DNA of 64,000 nucleotides from Chlorokybus atmophyticus (lineage: Eukaryota > Streptophyta > Chlorokybophyceae > Chlorokybales > Chlorokybaceae), in contig RHPI01003261.1 in NCBI GenBank assembly GCA_009103225.1, positions 62,001 to 126,000 on the forward strand, written 5' to 3'. Made by a program: the position numbers and the translations under genes. Below the pieces are notes generated by a model, which worked only from the letters and a program-made list of their open reading frames with translations, did not search any database and had not been told where the DNA came from. Below, in pieces: positions 1 through 11,065 of the stretch (position 1 is the stretch's first letter; every line of letters starts with the position of its first letter).

Positions 1-508
1 AATAAACATTTTGTATATAGAGTTGGAGAGTTAGCAGGCAATACCATGTGCTGGACCACACGGCGAGCACCGTTGGTGATCAGCTCGTGGAAGGACCCAG
101 AGTGGTCTTGGCTGCTAGAGGCACCTGAACCTGTGTCCAGACACTTGGTCTCGATTGCTTATACAACCCATCCAATTCTTTTGCTTCGTTACTGCAAGTG
201 TTAGTTTGCCATGGCATATACGCATAGTGCATCTTTCAATGAGACAACATGTGCACTTATATAGGACACAAGGCCATGCCGCCTGTTATTACACTTCCTC
301 AGCAAACTGGCTGCAGTCTTGAGGAAGCCCTTTGCAGCATTTTCTGTTGACTCTAAATAGAAACTGATACAAGTGTGATGCATGCAGCGAGATGCGCATG
401 CGCAGGCACTGTTCATCCGGGCAACATCATGATTGCCAGCTGCAAAGCAACAAGTGCACCCACGCATATCAACTAAATAAACACAGCGCACTGGAGTGAA
501 GTGGCGGG
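1..508. other. Intergenic, no gene recognised
   Basis: This is the flank beyond the 3' end of the AFC-type kinase gene. I see no splice-supported coding sequence on either strand. Short open frames here have no recognisable domain. Confidence 0.5.
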
Positions 509-3197
509 CTATGTGCGGCTACGATGTCTGCTGCTGCCTCGACTGCTACTACTGCGACGATGTCTGTACTGATGATCACTGCTGCGAATGGCAGACAACT
601 GTTCCCTGAAAAAGGGGTGGTTTAGGGCTTCTGATGCTTTTAAACGCTCAGAGGGCTCGTACTTCAACAGTCCGCTCAGCAGGTCGGCAAAAGCAGACAT
701 TGCTGGACTCCTTTCCTTGTCATACAACATATCCTGCAAAGGATCGCATGCGCATGAGCACAAACCGATCTTGCGTATCAACCCTTAGCCAACATATAAG
801 CAGTATGCTCACCCGCAAACGGTCCAGTCGTCGAACGGCTCGTATGCTTTCATGAGAGGAAGCGCCGTCTGGCCAGTTGAGTACATGGCCATCGTGATGC
901 CGAAAATAGTGTTGGGAATGGCGGCTGTGATGAAAACAAGCTGATGAGAGCATGTTTTGGGTGCAATGCCAAAATGAGCAATGCCTTGCGTGATTGTTTG
1001 CACTGATGTTGAGACAAAACTTACTCAGCGCGCGAAGCCAAGTGTTGCGGTATGGAGCCCAAAACGCGCTCCATCATGGCGAGATGCTCCAAATTGTCAT
1101 GCGTTTGAAACAGAGCGTTGCCCTGGCAACATAACATGCATTCAACAAAAAGGGTGCATGCCACCAGGTTTGCACCCATGAAACATACATCCCTCACCGT
1201 CACCAGCTCAATCAGGATGCAGCCGATACTCCACATATCGCACGGGTACGACCAGCCAAGGCCTGCAAGCAACAGCTTATTAGCACCACATACTTCACAT
1301 TGGTAACTGCTGGAATATGCTTGTCACTGTCGACTTGCATCCAGGTGGCATCCCACCAAGTATGACTTCTGGCGCACGATAGTGGCGTGTTGACACAATG
1401 CGCGAATGGTACTGCCCATCAAATGTAGCACTGCCAAAATCTATAAGCTTGATCTGTTTTGAGACAGGAACTCGCTTGTGGCCCTTATCCTGAACGCAGA
1501 CCATGCACGCAAAGCACCGAATATCATTGAATGACAGAGTTAGTAGTAAGCACTCTACACAGTGTTGATCATACAACTTGGTGCACGATATGTGGCATGA
1601 TGTACCACAAGCACTGCATGGTGTTTATGCTACAACATGCAGTGCCTGAGCCAACTACTCGGTACCTTGTGAGGCACCTTCGTGTAAGCTGAAGACACGA
1701 GAAGAATGTTCTCCGGCTTCAAGTCTGTATGGATGAGTGTCGTTTCATGCAAGACTGAAGCGTCTCTGTTAAGGGAACCAGCACCAGCTTGGTAATCTGT
1801 GCGCGCAAGCATGCATATATGACGAATGTGTGCAATGCCAGCTGCAACAGGATACAGGCTACGGCCTCAAGTATTTGCTTGGCGATGTCTTGGACAATGC
1901 TGAGTGAGAACCCTCTGTACCGATTCTTCCGCAAGAAGTCATACAGACTGAGCCCCAGTTTCTCAAAGACCTGAAGCCATCAACGTGAGAACAGGACACA
2001 ATGCAAGCGGATGGACAGCAAACTGTGTACAGCGATGCATGTGCTTACCATACACACATGGCCCCGGTAGTCGAACCAGTCTAGAAGTTGCACGCATCGA
2101 CTGCGACAACGGCCACGGTTGCAACAATGTCAAGGCAACACGACTTTGCACGCTGTTGCGCCAAAGCACAGACAACCATGTCTGTACGACCCAGTGCTCA
2201 CTATTTTCCATCTGGATCGTGTTTCTGCAGGTGCCTGAGGACATCCAGCTCTATCATCGCCGCATCGCGGTACTTGCTGACATTGCGGATGATCTTGATG
2301 GCGACATAAGACTTCTTTTCTCGGTCCCAACATTCCGCAACTCTACCGAATGTGCCTGAACCATGCGCAGCACAAGCCACAGCACATTCACACCGCTTGC
2401 CGAGCTTATGTGACTTGGATCTTGACTCAATGCGATTTCGTCCTTTGATGACCCGCATGCAAGTAATGCTCGAGCAAGTTGATTTGTGCATAGCTTTGGG
2501 ATGCCAACACAAGGCTCTGGCATGATAAGCTTGGCATACCTTCTCCCATTTTGCTGAGTATTTTGTCTGCAAGCAAGCAAAGGGGCTTGTTACCACCCAT
2601 CTGAGCTGCAAGTCAACATGTGCATATTAAGTACTCACATCGTGATGACAAGCTGTCGCCCAACTCAAACGCATAATGCCCATCTTTCTCATCCGGCCGC
2701 CAAGGAGGGGATGCGCGTTTTCTTTTGGTCCCATTTGCTACAGGTGGTCGCGACCCTTCGGAGGCCGCAACGTGATCACTTGTCTCTGGCTGTGACACGC
2801 TGGGAACGCTCTCAGGTGCTGTTTCAGGTTTAGGTTGGCCTAAGGGCGCAGGCCTTTCCAGCAGCTCTGCTGTTGTTGTTGCAGTGGCTTCTGCAAGCAA
2901 GGTAAGTATGACCAAGCAACGAGAGTATGCCCAAACAACAAGCAGTCACAAGCATGCAGAGTGCGTGAACACGTGTGAAGCAGAGCTTGTAACAGTGCAC
3001 TGCTGACCTGTAGTTTTAGTTGTTGCCTCTGCTGGTAGCGTCCGACATATTGAGGGTGGAGAAGGTGCTCTCTCGCGCGGGGGAGCGAACACAAACGGCG
3101 ATGAGGAGGTTGCGGGCACCTGCGGCTCTGGAATCCCAGGAGAGGCTGAGTGGCCACCAGACCCCTCATCGCTCTCTTGCTCAGAAGGTGGCTGCAT
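509..3197 (-). CDS. AFC-type LAMMER (CLK) dual-specificity protein kinase
   Basis: Twelve exons can be joined with intact frame (minus strand): 3197-3008, 2890-2639, 2566-2540, 2355-2202, 2100-2049, 1970-1856, 1754-1666, 1489-1357, 1262-1198, 1122-1025, 924-813, 733-509. They give 503 aa ending in TAG. About 150 N-terminal residues are low-complexity and Pro/Ser-rich, ending in the AFC-typical [13 protein letters not shown] segment. The kinase domain follows: glycine loop MGEGTFGRV, lysine motif VAIKI, catalytic loop [30 protein letters not shown], and the LAMMER signature [11 protein letters not shown]. An Arg/Ser-rich tail closes the protein. This family phosphorylates SR splicing factors in the nucleus (established knowledge). 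The 27-nt third exon is a microexon. The start at 3197 is the first ATG of the most 5' exon; an upstream exon cannot be excluded. Confidence 0.93.
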
Positions 3198-5161
3198 TGA
3201 CAACAACGGATGTCAACACAAGCTAATAGACCACTACCTTACATACAACCCATACGGTATTGTACTGTTTGCTCACTGCCAGTAGAGTATAACACTGATG
3301 GGACAGATGGTCAACCAACAGTTGCTGTCGATTAGTGTAAGGGCACAAGCGAGTAGCATCAACTCAATCAGCCCTTGTATTACAGTAGGTCTGTGATTTG
3401 GGATGAGCTGGAACCACAAACAGACTGCTGTTGAAGGACTCAACACCATGCATTGCATGACTCACGCAGCAGCTCCAACCGTAGCCCTAACCCTAAATCT
3501 AAATCTGAACCCAGCTGCCATGACCAAGAACCTTTACCACTAATCACATCACACCCACCCTTCTTTGAAACTGCATTGTATGCAGCCAGTGTGAACACTC
3601 CACAAGCAGCTCAAACGATGTTCCAGTGCCGGGAGACTGCGTGGTTGTGCATTTGCAGCCGGCTTGCATTGACTTTGCAAGTACCATAGCTGACATGGTC
3701 ACATGATTGCATGCTTGTGCACGTCGTCACGCAACGGTAGCTGTTTGGGCAAAGGAACGCTATACGTTGAGTAAGCATACTACAGCAGCACGGTTAGTGA
3801 CAGCGAGTATGGTTGTCCAAGCCAGATCACCTTGTTCATGTCAAACTTAGGTCTCTTCTTGTATATCACAGCTTGCGCCTCTGCAAACTCCATGGTGCGG
3901 CCCAGTCTCAAGCAGAGAGCGTTCCGCCCTAGCTGTTGCCTCAAACACACAACCTCAACAAGCTTGGCCAAGTTTGACAGCTGCGATTCCGTAAGATTCC
4001 CTAAACATTGTCATACACGACATTGCCACTGGCAATGAGTGCAACACCAGCCACCTCCTTCACCATCTGGCTGCATGAGGTGCATTCCAGCCTGTTCCTC
4101 AACGACCACTCCAACTGCCACCAGTCTAAACCACTATACAAGAAGCCTGAGTAAAGCCTGGCGCACAGACAACGTCTTGTTAAAGGAGCATACAGCAGAG
4201 CGACGGTTGGCCACGACGCCGCCACCGCCACCACCGCCCTCGCCGCCGCCCTCGCCACGTGGGTTAGCTTCAGAACACGGTTAGGTTAGGGTTAGATTAA
4301 CTAACCACAACCTTAGCCCTGGATCTGGATTGCTTTGTTCCGTGTTAGACGAATTCCATCACCACCGCAACTCATAATCCCGTCAATCGTTCATCAGCAT
4401 AGCTTACACTTTTTCTCATAGCCTTCGTCTGCAGTTAGCCCATTTTCGTCTGCACGTCGCTGGCGCTCGCAGCAGTTTGTAACAAACTGCGACCAGCTGA
4501 AGCCAAGCACACGACCACTTCATACCTAATCTACGAAAAAAGTCTTCCAATATTTTCATCAAGCTCAGTAGAACATGCGTTAGCGTCGTTAGCCGAGGTT
4601 AGATGCTCATCCAACGGCTGTGCAACGCCCAGAAGTTGCCAATTGAACATCACCGTTCCACTGAGCAGATGCTTTTCCAATAGAGTGCATTGTGCTGATG
4701 CGTGACACATTATGCTTAACTCTGTCGGCGGTGGCAGGGTTGGCGTCGTTTGCGGCGGTGGTGGTGGCGGCGGTGTGCTCGCGCAGAGCAGCGAGGCAAT
4801 TGGACTGCTTGGGAAGGTGGAGAGAGGTGTTGGGGCTCGTGGCACCGGCGTGGTCTCTGCTGTGGTGCATCTGTACAGATGAGCAGCGGCCGTGCAGCAG
4901 CTGCACAAGCACGGCAGTCCGGCGGTTTGCAGGCGGCGTGTGTGCATTGACTGTGACTTTGAGATTGGTGCTGTAGGTGAGCGCTGTGGTGTGCTTTACG
5001 GTTTGTTTGCGGACTGAACTGTTATTCCACGCTATCGCGGCGGATTTGGTGAAGCTGCCGTTTGCATGCAACCATGATGGCTGAGCGAGTGCTGTGCACT
5101 GCGTTGCGCATTAGGTTCGGCTTGACGGGCGCCAGCTGGTGGTCATAGACGCTCCGTGACC
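3198..5161. other. Divergent intergenic region between kinase and VTC4 genes
   Basis: This roughly 2-kb spacer separates two divergently transcribed genes. It holds telomere-like CCCTAA runs at about 3485-3500 and TTAGGG/GGTTAG runs at about 4281-4297. The second half probably includes the VTC4 promoter and 5' leader. An open frame on the minus strand at 3780-3990 looks partly protein-like (listed separately). No other supported gene. Confidence 0.4.
3780..3998 (-). other. Possible coding exon, unrecognised
   Basis: The minus-strand frame ending with a stop near 3780 encodes a short helical-looking stretch (motifs AKLVEVVCLRQQLGRNAL and MEFAEAQAVIYKKRPKFD). The residue mix is unlike the neighbouring random frames. 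A further open frame at 4001-4258 on the same strand could supply an upstream exon, but I found no convincing ATG. I do not recognise a family. It may be a small unknown gene or chance. Confidence 0.2.
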
Positions 5162-8100
5162 ATGAAGTTCGGCAAGTTTATGCAGCTGCAAAGCAGCGAG
5201 CATCCAGAATGGTCCAACAGTCTGGTGGATTATGCAAACCTGAAAGGCATCCTAAAAAGCCTCAAAGAGGTCATGAAGGACGAAGGTACGTGAAGCTACG
5301 GCCAGCCTTGTGTTGAGTGGTACTGTGGACCGGTCCAGTGCAACCCACAATCCAGTGCATGCTGTTGGAGCAAGCGCTCGCACCATTGACAGTGATTCTC
5401 GCCTGTCGCATGCCTGTCCCATCACTGGTAAGCCAGCCGTCATTGCTTTATTGCATGGTTGCGTACAGGTGAGGCTGGACCCTCAAAGCCGTTCGCCTCC
5501 TTAACTGTGCCTCAGTCTCCCGATGGCTTTGGCACATCGCCGATAGCATACTTTGAAGGCAAGCCGGTTAGGGAGTCGGACTTTTTCAAGCTGGTCGACT
5601 CGCAGGTGTGGATATGCAGGGTTTTGTATCACAAACGCATTCGCGTTCACGCATGGGTTGCAACACTCAGGCCACATTGGTAGCCGAAACCAATTGGTTC
5701 GTTTCTGCACAAACAGGTTGAAAAGGTTGGAAATTACACCACAGATACAGTAAAGTCCCTTCGAGATCGCACAGAGTCTCTTCAGCTCAAAGTGGCAAAC
5801 CAGGATGCCATGCCTGAGGGCACTGCTAAGAATAAGCAGAAAGAAGTCCTGGAAGCGGAGGCAAAGTCTCTCGGGGATGGGTTTTTGTCGCTTGAGAAAT
5901 ATGGTAACGCTCGTGTTTATCAGATGGTAGTGTTAGCCTGGTTCGTCCCTGTTCAGATTGACGAAGTCATTGTTTCCGTTGTACATGTAATCAACCTTTG
6001 TTACATGGGCTGCTTGGAGCCTGGTGGTCTGTCGACGCTTTTTTGAATGACAAACACCGTTGCCATTGTACCTGCAGTCAATCTTTGTTACATGGGCTTC
6101 TACAAAATTCTTAAGAAGCACGACAAGATGTTACCCACAACGCCTTGTCGTCAGTTCTACATGTCGCGACTGCACCAGCAAAGGTATATCTTTGGCGACT
6201 TCAGCGATATCTTCGTCCAACTGAGCAAGATATACTCGAATCTGCGTGGAGACGTGGTTGCCAAAGCTGTGGAAGCAGAACAGCAGGTCAGTCTTATGGA
6301 CTATTACCAACTGCCGCAGTCAGTTGCTCTGGCACTGTCAGTCAAGCAACTCGTGTATGTAGTCACTGCAAGCTTGCAGTGTGCAGCCAATGCCTGCTTG
6401 GTGGTGGAGTAGTTGCTCTAAGTATGTTCCTTGTTTTGCAGAACTTTGTGCGCTCAACAAAGAAGTATTGGGTGCGGACAGAGGACGTGACTGCAGTAAA
6501 GCACTTCATCTTGCAGCATTTGCCTGTGTTTCAGCTCAATCAAGAGCAGTTGACTGGCGACTCGCAGCTGACCAACAGCGTGTACCTTGACAACAGGTGA
6601 GACTTGCGTTATTACAAATTATTTTCCTCACAAGCGGCTTGACAGCATGAGTGCTAATAAAACACTGATACTGTACTGGCGTTTGCAGTACTCTTGAACT
6701 GTACCACAATCGACTTGATAAGAGGCCTGGCGCAATAGCCGCGAGGTTACGCTGGTATGGCACTGGCGAGATAAAGACCGTGTTTGTTGAGAGGAAGACG
6801 CATCGGGAGAGTTGGAAGGGAGAGGTTTCTGTCAAAGAGCGCTTCACGCTGAAAGAGAACCAGGTCGTGCCGTTCTTGCGCGGCGAGTACACTGTGGACG
6901 ACAAAGTGGCTGAGATGCAAAAAGCTGGGAAGAGTGAAGGGGACATTGAAGCTTGCAAAACACTCATGTCGGAGGTGTTTCAGCAGATTGACACGAAGCA
7001 GTTGACACCAATGATCCGCACGCAATACATGCGCGTGCCCTTCCAGATACCTTTCGACCAGTCGGTAAGCATTGGGCGCCTTCTGTCTTGTTGACTGATC
7101 ATCAACCAGGGCCATGACAACAGCCTATGTGCATAACAAGTACTTTGGTGGAGATGCAGTCTTTGCTGTGTGCATCGTCATTTGTCACATGGAGGCTTTG
7201 TTGCTGGCAGGTGCGCATCAGCTTGGACACCAACTTGACAATGGTGAAGGAGAACCCTGACAACCAGCCAGCCTGCCTGACGGTTGGCCGATGGTGTCGG
7301 GATCCTAACGTCCCGGTCCCGCGCACGGAGATTACGCACTTTCCGCATGCCGTCCTGGAGGTCAAGCTGGCTCTGCCCGAAGGAGAGGAGACTCCCACTT
7401 GGGTCACCGACTTGCTTGAAAGCGGCATGTGCACACATGTAAGCAGAAGTCAAGGACACACAGCTTTTGTGTGTACAAACCGGAGCAATCACACTGCTTA
7501 CCATGCTATTTTAGGTGCACAAGTTCAGCAAGTTCATGCACGGCGCAGCAGTGCTTCTGCCGGATCTCGTGCAAGCGGTGCCATACTGGTTTGACGACCA
7601 GAGTATAAGAGCGTCCATCCTCAATGCTGCCCCGCTGGACGGCACGCGCAGCGCCATGCGCCTGGCGCTGCCTGCCAACGACGAGGAAAAGGTTGAACAC
7701 AAGCGTCCTGTGCGGCCCCTTCCAACCTCCACGCAAGCAGGACCTTCCGGCACGGGGCCGTCCGCAGCCGCTGCCGCCAAAGTCAATGCTGCTGCTGCCA
7801 GCGCACAGGTTGGTCCGACGCGCCCAACACGCCCGACAACACAACCCGCATCACAGCAGGTATGTAACCAAGAAGAAAAGCATCAGCACGTGACATTGGC
7901 TAAAGGAGTCATTTGTGTAGATGACACGCGATATGTGCGCAATGCTTGACTTCATTTGATATATCGCCATTGGCGACAAGGCCTCAGCTAGCCAGGCTGG
8001 TTGTTGGTATCTCAGTTGAAAATTCATTTGACTATCCAAACAGGTGTTGAGTCCCAATCTGGTACACCCGCTGCTGGGTGACGCTCCTAGAACCGATCTC

Positions 8101-8550
8101 ATGGGTGAAAGCGACAACGATAGGTCAATGGGCTGCTGGGATTGGGTCAAGCTCATGTTCGGTGCCGGGGACACGTCGCTGGCAGCAAAGGTGCAACAGA
8201 AGGTGGAGCCGAAGGTGTTCTTCGCAAACGAGCGCACGTTCCTCAGTTGGCTCAGCATGTCGGCGACCATTGGCACCATCGCCTCGGCCATGGTGGCCTT
8301 CTCTGCGAAGCGCAAGGACGATCTCGGTGTCGGCGTGGAGCTCATTGCCGTGCTAAGCCTCGTCCTTCTCTTCGTGGCGATGCTGTTCATTGTCTATGCT
8401 GTTTGGGTGTTCACCTGGCGCATGTCTCAGATCCGCTTGCGCGAAGACCGCTTTGACGATCGCAAAGGACCTTTGGTCCTGTCGGTGGTCGTCGTGTGCG
8501 CGCTGTGGGCGATCTTTGTCACATCTGTTCTTCGGTTGGTGCAACCATGA
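5162..8550 (+). CDS. VTC4: SPX-VTC-DUF202 polyphosphate polymerase (VTC4-like)
   Basis: Nine exons join in frame: 5162-5285, 5469-5605, 5717-5903, 6078-6286, 6442-6596, 6689-7064, 7211-7438, 7515-7859, 8044-8550. They give 755 aa. The N-terminal SPX domain (about 1-215) starts MKFGKFMQLQ and has the KILKKHDK helix that binds inositol pyrophosphates. The VTC triphosphate-tunnel domain (about 235-530) shows LELYHNRLDKRPGA, ARLRWYG, FVERKTHRESWKGEVSVKER, LEVKLALP and KFSKFMHG. These contain the basic and acidic positions that chain ATP-derived phosphate into polyphosphate in yeast Vtc4 (established knowledge). A Pro/Ala linker leads to a C-terminal DUF202 domain with three membrane spans, starting near FFANERTFLSWLSM. 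Expected site: acidocalcisome or vacuole membrane. Start is supported by the SPX N-terminus. Confidence 0.95.
5991..6098 (+). repeat. Duplicated exon-4 start inside VTC4 intron 3
   Basis: The 21-bp segment that opens exon 4 (6078-6098) has a copy with one mismatch at 5991-6011, within the preceding intron. The true copy follows an AG acceptor. The upstream copy follows AA, so it lacks a usable 3' splice site. Confidence 0.75.
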
Positions 8551-11065
8551 GCGACACCATTGGAAGCGCTTTGCCCCTCTTCGTCAATGTACATGGTGGA
8601 TGGTGAGGTTGCGAGTACGTGGATTGTGTTAAAGTAGAGTACGCGAGTAGCTTGTGTAGCTTGTATCCAGCAGAGCGCAGTGTCCAGAGTGATGACACGC
8701 GTATTGGGGTCCATGAAAGTAGCCATGTGCACCTGTAGGTCGCAAGTTTAGTCCCCATAAAGTGCCCATATGACACGCTGTATACGGTGGTTGCACATAC
8801 GTAGCTAGTAGGTTCAAGCATGTTCCTGTGTAGCTGTCAGTTATGATTTTGGCAAAGCTGCAGGTCGTTGTAAGCAGTGATGGTTGCCAGTCCATGCCCA
8901 TGCAGTTGCTGGCCTTGGTCTGTAGTGGGTGTCAGTCTCTGTGTGCATGCGATGTAGTGACTATGTACATACAATGCGCGTGGCATATGCTCAAGCATAG
9001 TGACAATCACCATCCCACAATCATACCACTCACATTTTAAACTACCACGTAGTTCACCACCGGGCTACTATACCAATCCACCTACTACTGCTAACACACC
9101 TGTTTAGTCAGCCATGCAAGCATGCATACATGCGCAGTCACCTGCGGCTCGGTTGTGGTTAGCGGCCAGCCTTGCAGCGTCCACGACAGCAGACTCAACG
9201 AACTCCCCCTCTCTCCCCCTTGCCGCCAGCTCACTCAGAATGCACTGCCATCGCTCGGCAGCCGTTTAGTCGTTAGGGTTTCACATGCATACGTCAGCAT
9301 GACATCACACTAGCCAGGCAGTTGCTGTGTACATAAGTCTCAAGAGCTAATGCAGCATGCACTGATGTGCAGCTTAGCACATGTTTGCCATGCATGTTTG
9401 CAGTATGACTCATACCCAAAACATGGCTGCAAGCATATCCCATCACACCGCAACTTGCCCGTGCCAAAGGCATAAGCACCCAACCCCACCACCCAACCCC
9501 ACCAGCAGCACCTAACTGCCACCAATCTCTGACTGCCAACAGCACCACTACCACCCTGCACTGTGCGGTGCAGTGCTGACGTTGGCACTGCACCGCAAGG
9601 ATTGGGGTAGAGTAGCGGTCAAGGAAGCAGCATGAGCTGCAGAGCGAAGAGAGTGGCGGGAGAGAGGGAGAGCAGGAGGGAGGGAGTCGTCGTGTTTGCT
9701 GTGGACTTGCTTGCCGTTGGCACCAGCGACTAACAGCAGCCCATGTGGGCAAGTAATGACAAAAGTGTGCATGTGCATGCATGTCTAACGGGGAAGGCTA
9801 GTTGGTGTAGAGTAGAGAAGTAGCTTAGCCCGGTGGTAACAACGGTGATGTATACTAGTGTCAGTGAAATGCTTGAGTGATGTGCGTATTGCATGCGTGC
9901 GCACAACAACACGTCATATATATCCTGTACACGTGCACCACACTCACCACAGCAACAAGTTTGCACATGCTGAACCACCGGGGTCAGCGAAGTACACTGT
10001 ATACTTGTCTCACTAAATTTTGTCAGACGGTCACAAGGTCCCAGTGTCAAAGCCATAATGCTAACACAACAACAACGCAAGTTCAGAACGATCACAACGC
10101 GAAGACACATGACGACACAAATATGAACGCTAGCGTACACTGCTGTATATCACAGCTATCCCACCGCACCATGTTAGGCGTGCATATTCCAAGCACTATT
10201 CATATTAACCAGCACAGCACTCACACATACCGGCTGCTGTACAGGTACTTTACTTGCCTTGGCTTGTTGGGGTTGGGCTAGGTAAGTGGTAGTGCTAGAC
10301 CATGTAACCTGGCGTAGTTACATGCGTCTGCTGTGAGGTGAGTGCGTGTGTTTTGTGTGTTGCATACTATGTCCTACTATGCATGAACTAGTGTGCATAT
10401 GGACTGCAAGCTGGCACAACCAAAGACTCCTTCCCTTGATCCTATATACACGGCGTCCATGTGCATAGGGTAAAAGAGACGGTGCATGCATGCGTGGTTG
10501 ATAGTTGTTACCTGCACCGCGGCTGCTTGTTGGCACTGGCCGTTGCTGCACTCGTCACAGCAGGCATGCAGCATTGACGGACACTCCCCTCTAATTTCTC
10601 TCCCCTTCCCTCCTCTGCCAGCTTCCCCCACGCCCTCCACATCTTGTCATAACCGCACCTGCCAACTACATGGCAACCCTCGTAGTGCACTGCAAGAAGT
10701 GCGGTGCCTGTGGTGTTTGTATCTGTGCTGTTGATGGCTGAGATGTGCATTTCGTGGGGTGTGTGCAGCCAAGCGCCGGTATTGTATACTGATGCAACCC
10801 TGATGTGCACCCTTCTTACTGTACATTGTTCTGACGGTTGTTTAGGCTAGACTTTTGAGACGCGGTTTGTCAACAGGATTGTTCAAGAGTAACACAACAC
10901 GATAGCAAACATTCAATGTTGATATTGTACAACCAGCTTGTGGCCAGTCTGAGCACTGCTGGCCCTTGGCCGTCCCACGACTGCATTGACCCGACAGACA
11001 ACTATAGTACAGTGGCAATGACCACAAAGAATAAGCACACCTTAAAACGAATGGAAATCTCCCAC
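8551..11065. other. Convergent intergenic region
   Basis: About 2.5 kb lies between the 3' ends of the VTC4 and branching-enzyme genes. It is rich in TGCATG-type words and short purine/pyrimidine tracts. One telo-box-like TTAGGGTTT occurs at 9273-9281, but no recognisable gene starts beside it. I see no splice-consistent coding sequence. Confidence 0.45.

Noticed and set aside
4531-5071. 154-aa and 138-aa minus-strand frames and a plus-strand 94-aa frame upstream of VTC4
   Set aside because: They overlap each other on both strands in the presumed VTC4 promoter or leader. They show no family motif and no splice support.
9294-10281. Overlapping 130-160-aa frames between VTC4 and branching enzyme
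   Set aside because: Cys/His/Thr-rich low-complexity translations on both strands, without splice signals or recognisable domains.
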